Shown here: piece by piece, positions 16,768 through 25,143 of the stretch | How positions within the stretch are numbered: position 1 is the first letter of the stretch | How the letters are laid out: the number at the start of each line of letters is the position of its first letter | Assembly (NCBI GenBank): GCA_004211695.1 | Contig: SEEV01000017.1 | Location: forward strand, 1 to 41,204 | Length of the DNA stretch: 41,204 nt | Reading direction: 5' to 3' | DNA from: Rhodococcus sp. (in: high G+C Gram-positive bacteria) | GTDB taxonomy: Bacteria > Actinomycetota > Actinomycetes > Mycobacteriales > Mycobacteriaceae | The notes under the pieces: model-generated | Databases searched by the model: none | Seen by the model: only the letters and a program-made list of their open reading frames with translations | Told to the model about the DNA's origin: nothing | Position numbers and translations under genes: made by a program

Positions 16768-17744
16768 ATGGTCAACTGGTGCACGCATCCGATCCCTCCC
16801 CAATCCGACGAGTCCTGGTCACCGGGGCGGCCGGACTGCTGGGCTCCAAGGTCGTGGAGAGGCTGAGTTCAACCGGCAAATACGAGATCTTGGCGACAGA
16901 CCTGACACAGAACGCCCGAAGCGGGGACATTGCCTCGCTGGCCGGAGTCGATTACGTGGCGATGGACCTGCGGGATCGCGACGCTGTCGAGACACTGGTT
17001 TCCCAGGCAGATGCTGTGGTTCACCTCGCCGGTGTCTTGGCGAAAGTTGCAGCCTCAAATCCCGCCTTGGCGTTTCAGGTGAATGTTGGCGTAACTCATT
17101 CTCTGCTGTGCCTGTCGGCGCAGCACAGTGTGCAGCGTTTCGTATATGGATCCTCTCAGGCCGTGTACGGCACGTTCCAAGAGCCACAGCAGACCCCATT
17201 TCGGGAAGAGGATGCTTGCCTGGACGTCACCCATAGTCCCTACGGGTCGATGAAGACAGCGGCAGAAGCGCTGTTGAATTCCTTCAGACATTCCGGTCAG
17301 CTCAACGCTGTAGCGCTGCGTCTGGGAGTCATCTACGGGCCAGGGGCGAGCCCGGAGTCGAACGCGGGACTTTTGCGACGCGCTCTTGTGTCGCTGGATG
17401 ATGGCGACAGTCCTCTCGTGCCCTGGACGCGGGAATCACAGCACGCCCTGATCTTCGTCGATGACGCGGCAGACGCCGTCGTACGCTCGCTGGAATTGGG
17501 ATACGGGGAGCAGGCCTTCAATGTGATGGGACCTCCCGTGAGTTCCGAGGACCTGTATCCGCGACTCGTTCGACTTTATGGCGGAGACCCGGAGACCATC
17601 GCGTGGACGAATGAGCGCACGCGATACCAGCTGGTCAGCGCCGCCCGAATGAAGGATTACCTCGAATATGAACCCCGGACGACGCTGGAGGAGGGCCTTC
17701 GATCGGTCATCGCGTGGCATCGCTCGTTCGAGGAAAGACCGTGA
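16764..17744 (+). CDS. NAD-dependent epimerase/dehydratase (extended SDR)
   Basis: This 326-residue protein starts at the ATG that overlaps the preceding stop. The motifs are VTGAAGLLGSKV (19-30), HLAGV (87-91), a serine-rich YGSSQAVYG (128-136) and the catalytic Y160-GSM-K164. That is the full extended-SDR set used in sugar-nucleotide epimerases, but also in actinobacterial enzymes acting on hydroxy- or keto-acids. It is sandwiched by 4-base overlaps with two hydrolase genes, so it must be co-translated with them. No sugar-nucleotide gene is nearby, so a catabolic oxidoreduction is more likely than polysaccharide synthesis. This is inferred. Confidence 0.87.
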   Translation: MNGQLVHASDPSPIRRVLVTGAAGLLGSKVVERLSSTGKYEILATDLTQNARSGDIASLAGVDYVAMDLRDRDAVETLVSQADAVVHLAGVLAKVAASNPALAFQVNVGVTHSLLCLSAQHSVQRFVYGSSQAVYGTFQEPQQTPFREEDACLDVTHSPYGSMKTAAEALLNSFRHSGQLNAVALRLGVIYGPGASPESNAGLLRRALVSLDDGDSPLVPWTRESQHALIFVDDAADAVVRSLELGYGEQAFNVMGPPVSSEDLYPRLVRLYGGDPETIAWTNERTRYQLVSAARMKDYLEYEPRTTLEEGLRSVIAWHRSFEERP

Positions 17745-19078
17745 CAGTCGACCGTGCAACTACGCGCTTACCAGTTCCGGATCCGCTCTACACGTCAGTT
17801 ATGTTTCGACCGTCTGGAGATGATGAGAAAGTGACTCCGTTCCCCACCACACCCGATACGGCCACGACGCCGTCTCGACGCCATCAGTCGTTCCGCTATC
17901 TGACCGAGGACGTGGTAGCCCCTCCTATGGAGCTCGTGGACGAAAGCGCACGGGTGAGCACCTTGGACCTCGGGCTCGACGATGCTCAGGAAGCCCGCGC
18001 GGCGGAGTTGACGCGCAGCTGTGTCGTCATCAGTCTCCATGATCACCCCCAGATTCTTCCCACGGACTTGACTCGTCTTCGGGAGTACTTTCGTCACGGT
18101 CGTCCCCAGACCGCGTACTCGGAACTCCACAAGGCTGGCATCACCGCTGTCTTTGACAACCTGCAGGCGAACCTCGGCATCGTGAGCCGTTCGGGCCGCA
18201 AGTGGGACGACGTGGTTGCCGCGTTGGGGCTCCAGATCGCTGACATCGACCACCAGCCCCTTGCGGTTGTCGCTCGTTCAGTCAGCGACATTCTTCGTGC
18301 TCACCAGGACGGTAAGACCGCCTTCGTTCTCGGCATGGAATCGGCACATGCCATCGAGAACGAGGTAGATCGGATCGATATCCTGTACGGGCTGGGGATT
18401 CGCCAGATGGGGATAGCCTATTCGGACTCGAACGCTTTGGGGTCGGGTCTGAAAGAAGTCAACGACGGCGGTCTCACGGCACTCGGCCGCAGAGCCGTGT
18501 CGCGTATGAACGACATCGGGATCGCGATCGACGTCTCCCATTCTTCGGACCGCACGGGCCTGGATACGATCGAAGTCAGCGAGAAACCCGTGTTCATCAC
18601 GCATGCGGGTGCACGAGGGGTCTGGCCGAGCCCCCGGATGAAACCGGATGAGTTGCTGAAGGCATGCGCCGAGTCCGGTGGGGTGATGGGCATCACGGCT
18701 TCGCCGCACCAGACAATCTCACCCGCGCATACACGGCACACGCTCGAATCGGTGATGGACCACTTCTCCTACGCGATCGACATCATGGGAATTGAGCACG
18801 TTGCGTTCGGCCCGGACACGATGTTCGGCGACCACGTCGCTTTGCACGGGGTCCTAGGACTCAACACCCCTGAAATCATCTCCCCGCCAGGTGCACCGAG
18901 CGCCCCCACGGTCAAGTTCGTCGATGGCGCGGAAAACCCCGCCGAGTTCTTCGTGAATGCGATGCGCTGGCTCGTAAAGCACGGATTTTCGGACGAGGAA
19001 ATTCAAGCGGTAATGGGAGGAAATATCCTCAAAGCACTTGAGAGGGTGTGGATCTCCGATGACAGCTCCAGAGGCTGA
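17741..19078 (+). CDS. M19 (membrane/renal dipeptidase) family hydrolase
   Basis: The 445 residues start at the GTG that overlaps the epimerase stop, behind GAGGAAAG. After an about 90-residue N-terminal extension comes the M19 TIM-barrel metallohydrolase: first metal motif SLHDHPQ (100-104), bridging E200 (LGMESAHAIEN), H267 (DVSHSSD) and H288 (ITHAGARGV). Canonical renal dipeptidases have HxD in the first motif; here it reads H100-D101-H102, a departure worth noting. No signal peptide or membrane helix is apparent despite the family name, so it is likely cytoplasmic. With the M20 enzyme it points to hydrolysis of a dipeptide-like or amide-conjugated compound. Confidence 0.87.
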   Translation: MTVDRATTRLPVPDPLYTSVMFRPSGDDEKVTPFPTTPDTATTPSRRHQSFRYLTEDVVAPPMELVDESARVSTLDLGLDDAQEARAAELTRSCVVISLHDHPQILPTDLTRLREYFRHGRPQTAYSELHKAGITAVFDNLQANLGIVSRSGRKWDDVVAALGLQIADIDHQPLAVVARSVSDILRAHQDGKTAFVLGMESAHAIENEVDRIDILYGLGIRQMGIAYSDSNALGSGLKEVNDGGLTALGRRAVSRMNDIGIAIDVSHSSDRTGLDTIEVSEKPVFITHAGARGVWPSPRMKPDELLKACAESGGVMGITASPHQTISPAHTRHTLESVMDHFSYAIDIMGIEHVAFGPDTMFGDHVALHGVLGLNTPEIISPPGAPSAPTVKFVDGAENPAEFFVNAMRWLVKHGFSDEEIQAVMGGNILKALERVWISDDSSRG

Positions 19079-19142
19079 AACATTGGACAGATCTCGCACA
19101 TGGCAGCGCTAACAGGACTTTCGGACGCATAGGAGACAGCTT

Positions 19143-20555
19143 TTGATTACTAAAAGTCAGATAATGGTCAACGGGAAGTGGGTTGATTCGCGGGGCGACG
19201 GATCGATCGCCGTGGTAAATCCGGCAACCGAGGAGGTGCTCGCGACCGTACCGCGCGGCAACGCCGCCGATGCTGACCTGGCCGTCGAGGCGGCCGCCGC
19301 GGCGGCCGCCACCTGGGAGCGGACCGCCGTGTCCGAACGAGGGGCCTTGGTCGCACGAATTGCCGAGGAATTGGCGGTCCGCACCGACGAGATCGCACGC
19401 ACAATCGTGCAGGAGGTCGGCGAACCGATCGGCACCGCGGTTCAGACTCAAGCCCGCGCGTCTGTCGACAACCTCAACGACACAGTGGCGAGCCTAAAGC
19501 ACATCGCCTGGGAAGAATGGCTGGGCGAAACGTCGGTTCGCCGCGTACCGGTCGGCGTGCTCGGCGCGATCACGGCGTGGAACTATCCCTTGGTACTGAT
19601 CTGCAACAAGGTGGGAGCCGCACTCGCCGCAGGCTGCACTGTCGTTCTCAAGGGCAGCGAGATCGCACCCCTGAGTTCCTACATCTTCGCAGAGGCGGTT
19701 CGCGCTGCCGGCACGCCCGACGGCGTCTTCAACCTGATCTCGGGAACGGGGCCCGAGGTAGGTGAGGCCCTGGTCAAAAATCCGCTGGTGGACATGATCT
19801 CGCTGACTGGGTCTGTACCTGCGGGACAGCGCGTCATGAGCGTCGCCTCCAACTCAGTCAAGCGGCTCGCACTTGAACTCGGGGGAAAGTCCGCGAACAT
19901 CATCCTCGATGACACCGACTTCGAGTCCGTTGTCACAGCGGGTGTCGACGATGCCTTCCGGAACAGCGGGCAGAACTGTGGGGCCCTGTCGCGTCTGCTG
20001 GTTCCCCGTGCGAAACTCGCTGCGGCCGAGGAAATCGCTTCCGAACACGCTAAACGGTTCGTGATGGGCGATCCGCTAGACCCTCAAACGACTCTCGGCC
20101 CGGTCACGACCGAGACGCAGCGCGATCGTGTGCGAGGTTACATCGCAACGGGACTGGCTGAGGGGGCGAAGCTGGTAGCAGGTGGTGCGGACAGTCCCGC
20201 CGACCTTGACCGAGGCTACTACGTGAAGCCGACGGTCTTCTCGACCAACAACGAGACGCGAATTGCTCGCGAAGAGATTTTCGGGCCGGTGCTGTCCATC
20301 ATCCCCTTCGACAACGATGCTGACGCGGTGGCGATCGCCAATGATTCACCATACGGACTGACTGCGGCAGTGTGGTGCGCGGACCCCGAGCGAGCGAAGC
20401 GGCTCGCGCGAGGCATCCGCGCCGGGCGGATCCGGATCAACGGTTCTGTGCGCAATCCTTTGGCACCGCATGGTGGGTTCAAGATGTCTGGGATCGGCCG
20501 TGAAAATGGCCGGTATGGGGTTGAGGAGTTCCTCGACTACCAGGCCATCGGCTGA
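19143..20555 (+). CDS. Aldehyde dehydrogenase family protein (second copy in operon)
   Basis: This 470-residue enzyme has N147 (TAWNYP), K170 (VVLKGSEIAP), E245 (LELGGKSAN) and nucleophile C279 (GQNCGALSR). TTG 19143 is the best start because GGAG lies 7 bases ahead in the leader GGAGACAGCT, the same decamer seen before the first aldehyde dehydrogenase. An ATG eight codons in is the alternative. It is only moderately similar to the 12044 gene, so the two probably act on different aldehydes and are not a recent duplication. The alcohol dehydrogenase follows after 31 bases, an arrangement suited to alcohol-to-acid oxidation. Confidence 0.91.
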   Translation: MITKSQIMVNGKWVDSRGDGSIAVVNPATEEVLATVPRGNAADADLAVEAAAAAAATWERTAVSERGALVARIAEELAVRTDEIARTIVQEVGEPIGTAVQTQARASVDNLNDTVASLKHIAWEEWLGETSVRRVPVGVLGAITAWNYPLVLICNKVGAALAAGCTVVLKGSEIAPLSSYIFAEAVRAAGTPDGVFNLISGTGPEVGEALVKNPLVDMISLTGSVPAGQRVMSVASNSVKRLALELGGKSANIILDDTDFESVVTAGVDDAFRNSGQNCGALSRLLVPRAKLAAAEEIASEHAKRFVMGDPLDPQTTLGPVTTETQRDRVRGYIATGLAEGAKLVAGGADSPADLDRGYYVKPTVFSTNNETRIAREEIFGPVLSIIPFDNDADAVAIANDSPYGLTAAVWCADPERAKRLARGIRAGRIRINGSVRNPLAPHGGFKMSGIGRENGRYGVEEFLDYQAIG

Positions 20556-20586
20556 CCGTTCTGATGGATTCGAAGCAGGGGTAAAC

Positions 20587-21627
20587 ATGGTAATGACGAA
20601 GGCGCGCATGACGTCTGGGCCCGGAGAGCCGTTCGTTCCGACCCTGATCGAGCGGCGCGACGTCGGTCCGACGGATGTATTGATCGAGATCGCGTACGCG
20701 GGGTTGTGTCACACGGATGTCTCGCAGGCGCGCAGCGAGTTGGGCCCCGCCCACTACCCGCTGGTCCCGGGCCATGAAATCGCGGGAGTCGTTTCCGCGA
20801 TCGGTGCGGAAGTACGAAAGGTGTCGGTAGGTAATCGTGTCGGGGTCGGGTGTCTGGTCGACTCATGTCGCGAGTGCCTGAATTGCCTGTCCGGCCAGGA
20901 GCAGGAATGCACGGGGCGGCTGGTCAAGACTACGAACTCAATCGGTCCGGATGGCCAGCCGGCTCACGGTGGCTACAGCGAACGGATCGTGGTCAATCAG
21001 GACTTTGTGCTACAGATCCCCGATACCATCCCTCTCGAGCAGGCCGCGCCGCTACTCTGCGCAGGGGTTACGGTGTATGCACCCCTGTGCCGATGGAAAG
21101 CCGGGCCGGGCACGCGCGTGGCAATCGTAGGCTTCGGCGGTTTGGGGCACCTCGCCCTGAAGATCGCCAAGGCATTCGGTGCGCAGGTAAGCGTGCTGGA
21201 CCTTTCCGAAGACAAACATGACGACGCCATGCGACTGGGAGCCGACGAATTCTTTGCGTCGACCTTCCCCGGTCCGCTCGCCGAGCGTCCGGCAGGTTTG
21301 GACCTCATCATCACGACCGCCCCGCCTCCGGCATCGCTGGACCCCTGGCTCGAGGTGCTTGGCGTCAACGGAACACTGGTCAATCTCAGCGCCTCCACCC
21401 GCCCCCTCACGTTCAGCCCGGGATCATTGATGGCTGGGCGTCGAACGATTACCAGTTCGAGGATCGGAGGCATCGCCGAGACACAGGAGATGCTCGACTT
21501 CTGCGGCGAGCACGGCATCGGAGCCGAGGTTGAGGTGGTCTCCGCGGACAGGATTGATGAAGCGTTCGAGCGCATGCTGGCCGGCGACGTGAAATTTCGA
21601 TTCGTCCTGGATAACGCGACGTTGTGA
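20587..21627 (+). CDS. Zinc-dependent alcohol dehydrogenase (MDR superfamily)
   Basis: This 346-residue enzyme interconverts an alcohol and an aldehyde with NAD(P). The catalytic zinc site is C41 with H63-E64 (PGHE) and a later cysteine in LLCAGVTVY. The structural zinc cysteines are C94, C97, C100 and C108. The cofactor fold shows VAIVGFGGLGHLA. The pattern is that of the cinnamyl-alcohol/YahK-like branch. ATG 20587 with AGGGG ahead is chosen over the frame that extends into the aldehyde dehydrogenase. Its product is the natural substrate for the adjacent aldehyde dehydrogenase. Confidence 0.9.
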   Translation: MVMTKARMTSGPGEPFVPTLIERRDVGPTDVLIEIAYAGLCHTDVSQARSELGPAHYPLVPGHEIAGVVSAIGAEVRKVSVGNRVGVGCLVDSCRECLNCLSGQEQECTGRLVKTTNSIGPDGQPAHGGYSERIVVNQDFVLQIPDTIPLEQAAPLLCAGVTVYAPLCRWKAGPGTRVAIVGFGGLGHLALKIAKAFGAQVSVLDLSEDKHDDAMRLGADEFFASTFPGPLAERPAGLDLIITTAPPPASLDPWLEVLGVNGTLVNLSASTRPLTFSPGSLMAGRRTITSSRIGGIAETQEMLDFCGEHGIGAEVEVVSADRIDEAFERMLAGDVKFRFVLDNATL

Positions 21628-21680
21628 TCCTGGCCGAAGCCCAAAAATTTTGTTGATGGATAGATGAATGGAGCGAAAGC

Positions 21681-22202
21681 ATGGCGAAAATTGTATTGCT
21701 AGGCTCGGATGAGCCGTTCCCCGCGGGGACGCCCGGAACGTCGTGGGACGCGGCCTCGGGTGAGCCCGCATACCGCAAGGTGATCCGGCTTGGAGAGGGC
21801 GAAGCCGAACCGGACCGCTCGTCCATGGGGCCTGGCGTCAGCGTTTGGATCGGCGAACAGATCGACTCGGAGCCGGAACAGGGCGATCCTGGTGCGGCCA
21901 CAGCGCTGCTCGCCGTTGGGCATCAAGTCGCGCCGGACGGGGACGCGGAGGTGTTCGATGAGTGGTGGAACACCGACCACATTCCTAGCCTCTCGCGCGT
22001 GCCGGGCACCTTGTCGGCCCACCGGTATTGCAGCGCGTCCGACGAGCCAATGTACTTCGCGATCTACCACCTGAAGGATGCCGACGTCAGGGCAAGTGAC
22101 GACTGGAAGACGGCGGCTACTTCAGAGCTCGGTGATCGGGCCAGGCAGCAGTGGGGAAAGAGGCTTATCGGCGTCTACACAGCATCTCCGGCTGAGCGCT
22201 GA
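21681..22202 (+). CDS. Dimeric alpha/beta-barrel (EthD/ABM-like) protein
   Basis: This is a 173-residue protein. The C-terminal half has EVFDEWWNTDHIPSLSRVPG followed by an HRY...YFAIYHL stretch. This is the pattern of small ferredoxin-like dimeric alpha/beta-barrel proteins (EthD/DUF4286-like), often found in catabolic operons as isomerases, lactone or ring-handling enzymes, or accessory factors. The N-terminal half is acidic and unassigned. The start at ATG 21681 has GGAG about 9 bases ahead. It lies 53 bases after the alcohol dehydrogenase and probably ends the intact operon core. The reaction is unknown. Confidence 0.7.
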   Translation: MAKIVLLGSDEPFPAGTPGTSWDAASGEPAYRKVIRLGEGEAEPDRSSMGPGVSVWIGEQIDSEPEQGDPGAATALLAVGHQVAPDGDAEVFDEWWNTDHIPSLSRVPGTLSAHRYCSASDEPMYFAIYHLKDADVRASDDWKTAATSELGDRARQQWGKRLIGVYTASPAER

Positions 22203-22399
22203 TCCATACTAATCGTGTTGCGCGGAGCGTGGTCTAGTAGGAGAACGCCTTTGCTGGGCGGGCGAGTCGGTGTCTGCACGGCACACGATTCGACGCCCAG
22301 CACGGGCTGTCCAGCCGATGGGAGTCCAGTGATCGGAGCGAATCCAGATTGGGAGTTCGCGCCCCACTCCACCCGCGGTCGCCGTAGACCACTCGCGGT

Positions 22400-22678
22400 A
22401 CAGCGCCGCCACGGCAGGAGTGTCGCGTTTCCCAACCCACACGGTCTTCGCGAGGTCGACGGCACATCGGTTCTCGGGCGACACGGTCGCGCTCGTCGCC
22501 GGCGCCGACGCGGCGATCCGCACCCGCGCCGCCGCCGGGTCCTTCATGAACCGCCGGCGCCTCTACACGAACCCCGCAAGCCGCCATTCGCGATGTGGCG
22601 GCGGAATACGGCCACAGCTACTGTCTGCCCGCGCTCGGCGAGCTCGCGAGAGCCGACAGCGAGTCGTGAAACCTTAGG
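22400..22678 (+). pseudogene. Decayed C-terminal part of an Asp/Glu (hydantoin) racemase-like gene
   Basis: Three + strand frames together align with the C terminus of the intact protein at 32962-33807. FPNPHGLREVDGTSVLG matches FLNAVGLRDVDGAPLLDG. DTVALVAGADAAIRTR leads to SFMNRRRLYTNP, matching TVSLIAATEAAVRVH and FVSRRRLYAKAP. QAAIRDVAAEYGHSYCLPAL matches ASIQQAAAEYADGYHVPAL. Frameshifts fall near 22479 and 22576, and the N-terminal two thirds are missing. It stops 10 bases before the CMD-like gene, copying the gene order at 33-34 kb. I am confident of the homology. Confidence 0.82.
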
Positions 22679-22688
22679 AGTGAAACCC

Positions 22689-23018
22689 ATGTACCCGCTG
22701 AGCAAGCAGGACACCTTCGTGTCCAACCTCGACCGTCTGCGCGAGGTGGCCCCCGAGATCGCGACCGCGTTCCGGGGACTTCGGGTGGCGACCGATGCCT
22801 ACGGTTCCCTGGAACCCATGCAGCGGGAGCTAATTATGCTGGCCGGTTTCGCGGCGACCCGCAACGAGGGCGGGTTTCGCGTCCACTGCACCCGGGCCGC
22901 GGAGGCGGGAGCCGGCCTGCAAGACGTCGAGCAGACAGTGCTGCTCCTGCTCGGCACCAGCCTGGGTCTCTTCCCCGTCGTCGAGGCGCTGGGTTGGGCG
23001 CGGGAGGAGCTGACGTAA
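22689..23018 (+). CDS. Carboxymuconolactone decarboxylase (CMD/AhpD-like) family protein
   Basis: This 109-residue all-helical protein starts at ATG 22689 behind AGGAG. It shows the CMD core: SNLDRLREVAPEIATAFRGL, an ELIMLAGFAATRNEGGFRVH segment, then C67 and EQTVLLLLGTSLG. The AhpD CxxC pair is absent, with a single cysteine next to H66. A peroxidase role is therefore unlikely, and a decarboxylase or isomerase-like or accessory role fits better. It follows the racemase remnant directly. A second copy at 33.8 kb is broken, so this may be the only functional copy in the window. Confidence 0.8.
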   Translation: MYPLSKQDTFVSNLDRLREVAPEIATAFRGLRVATDAYGSLEPMQRELIMLAGFAATRNEGGFRVHCTRAAEAGAGLQDVEQTVLLLLGTSLGLFPVVEALGWAREELT

Positions 23019-23069
23019 AAGGGGGCTGTCCTACTCGGCGACCGCAACGTCGAGATCCGCGAGTTTCCG

Positions 23070-23480
23070 AGCCTGAACGCAAGCAGGAGTCCGAGGTGCT
23101 GCCAGCGAATCTCTCGCGGGCGGATCACATGTATCTGTGGATAGACGGCATCCATGTGAAAGTTCGACTCGATTAGGAGACACTTTGCCAGCTGGAGATC
23201 ATCGGGGCCCGCGCCGACGGGCGCAAGGAACTCGTCGCCCTCACCGACGGATACCGGGAACCGACCGACTCCTGGGCAGACCTGCTGCGTGAGTTCCAGC
23301 GGCGCGAGATGCGGGCCCCGGTGACGGCGATCGGCGTGCCTTGAGATTCTGGCGGGCTTTGCGGGATGTGTTCCTCGAGGCCCGGGAGCAGGGTGCTGGT
23401 TTCCATCACACTGGAGCCGTTGCACCACAACCACATAGCGAAACCGAATCAGCCTGCACCGGGCCGGGCCACCGTCAAGA
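23070..23480 (+). pseudogene. IS256-family transposase remnant
   Basis: The + strand reads MYLWIDGIHVKVRLD, then an in-frame TAG, then LEIIGARADGRKELVALTDG and SWADLLREFQRREMRAPV. After a TGA and frameshift comes RFWRALRDVFLEAREQ. This is the central catalytic region of actinobacterial IS256-type transposases (DGIHV carries the first Asp). The N terminus and most of the C terminus are missing. It is clearly inactive. Confidence 0.85.
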
Positions 23481-23639
23481 CATTCGTCCCCGCTCCGCTG
23501 CGGGCGCTGTGGCTTGACCCGGCCCTCACTCGATGCTGCCCGTATGGAGCCGAAACTCGACCCTTGACAAAGCCCCGCACCTATAGGGATGGCGACCTAC
23601 AGCCCAGGGATGTCTAGCCCGGCTCGCATAAAATCCCCG

Positions 23640-24590
23640 GTTCTCCGAGACCTTCTACGTGGCTAAGGTGAGTTCGCGTTGGCTGACATCTTGCCTCCTG
23701 TAAATCTGGCCGGACATCGTAGGCGTATCGGGCTGCCCGGAGGCAGGGGCCTCTCCCGGCGGCATATTGTTCGTACTCGTCCGGTGACAGTCTTGCGAGA
23801 CCAGCTTGGATCGTGCGCGGAACCGGGTGTTGATATACCAAAACAACGCCGACTCGGCCTTCGCTCTGTTTGGGAATTCAATTGCAGGCCATAGATCAAC
23901 TCGGTCTTGCGGATCGATCACCGATTTTCGACAAGCGCATTATCGAAGTTGTCCCCGCCGCTGCCGGCGTCCACAAGCCTCTGTGTGAACCGCAACGCCG
24001 TGTATTGACCGGGGTCAACCGGTAGAGGCAAGACCTCGATCTTGAAGGTGCGGGATGGGACGACCACTCGGTGTCCGGCAGCGTTGACGGGATGGGCGTC
24101 GATGCGGTCGCCGGGACGCCGGCGAACTCGTGCAAGGGGGCCGTCGCCGCCGATGGGCAGTGTGGTCCGTGCCCGCCAGTCGTAGCAGGTGACGACGCCA
24201 TATCCCGTCCTCGTCGAACGAGACTGACTGGGGAAGTCATGGGCGTCGACGAACCTCATGAGCGACTCCGGGCCGGGTCGATCTCAGAGGCGAAAGACAC
24301 ACTCGCCAGCCGCAATACGTCGTTGGCACGGCGATTTCGGCGTTCTCCTTCGTCAGACGCAGATCCCTCCAGCATCGACGATGGCCGGCCTTCGCGCTCA
24401 CCGTGATCGGTCTCGGCCTGGCAAACTCAGTTCCGCAGCGCCTCGTGGTGCATGTACAAGCTGGTCGGTCAGCCCTAGGCTCGGACTCCCGGTACAACCG
24501 CACCGCACGCTCTCGCAGCTCCTGCGGATACTTCCTCGTCCCACAGTGTCATCCTCCTCCATTGCCCCAGGATCAAACCTGGGTCGGAAG
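23640..24590 (-). pseudogene. IS3-family element remnant (orfA and orfB debris)
   Basis: Reading the minus strand, orfA begins near 24560 with TRKYPQELRERA and continues after a frameshift as LYRESEPR and LTKENAEI. Further on, orfB shows DPGQYTALRFTQRLVDAGS, GDNFDNALVENR and then KTELIYG. ARLSPDEYEQYAA lies near the end. These are the integrase-type DDE signatures of IS3 elements (GDxxDNA, TELI). Several stops and frameshifts and an internal deletion make it inactive. I could not resolve terminal inverted repeats. Confidence 0.8.
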
Positions 24591-24599
24591 TCTCTGGGA

Positions 24600-25143
24600 A
24601 AGCGGGGAACGCTAAAGCACGGCACCACCACGCTGCTGTGGTGACCGCAGCCCATGCATTCACAGCGCCTGCCCCCAAGAGTCCCGGATGCGGTCCTGCC
24701 AGTCCTCGGTACCCTCAGAATGCCTGCGCTCTCTGCCAAAGCCACTGCCTAGCAAGGCTTTAAGATCGACGCGAATCTAGCGGAGTCCTTCTGCAGGTTG
24801 CGTCGACAATGACCCGCGCCGGAAACGAATCTTTGTCAAACAGTTGCACAGGTTGTATCTATTTGCTGTCAGGAAATAGCTTGACAATTCTGTGAACCAG
24901 GTCATAGTCTTCACTCGACGCTTGCGGCGGTACCCCCTCGGCTCGCGCCGAAGACCTATTGACCGGGAGGTCTGGCGGGCGGATGCCGCCCGAGACTGAC
25001 GGGAGGCATGTTGAGACCGTTGGTTGGCGAGAGATCCGGCGCACGTCGATGAATCGATTGCGTTAAAAGCCGCCGTAGTGGCCCGCTCGATCCCCGCCCC
25101 GCACTTGGCATCAGACTTGTACAACACGAGAGGACACACGGCA
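24600..25143. other. Leader region of the MHS transporter
   Basis: There is no credible reading frame. It carries a promoter-like pair and an unusually long (about 230 base) leader before the transporter start. Minus-strand frames here are shadow-like. Confidence 0.5.
24881..24908 (+). promoter_or_regulatory. Probable promoter of the MHS transporter
   Basis: TTGACA (24881-24886) is a perfect -35 hexamer. CATAGT follows after 16 bases as a moderate -10. Transcription would begin about 230 bases before the ATG at 25144. Confidence 0.5.

Noticed and set aside
23560-23590. TTGACA followed by TATAGG as a promoter
   Set aside because: The spacer is only about 12 bases and no gene follows.
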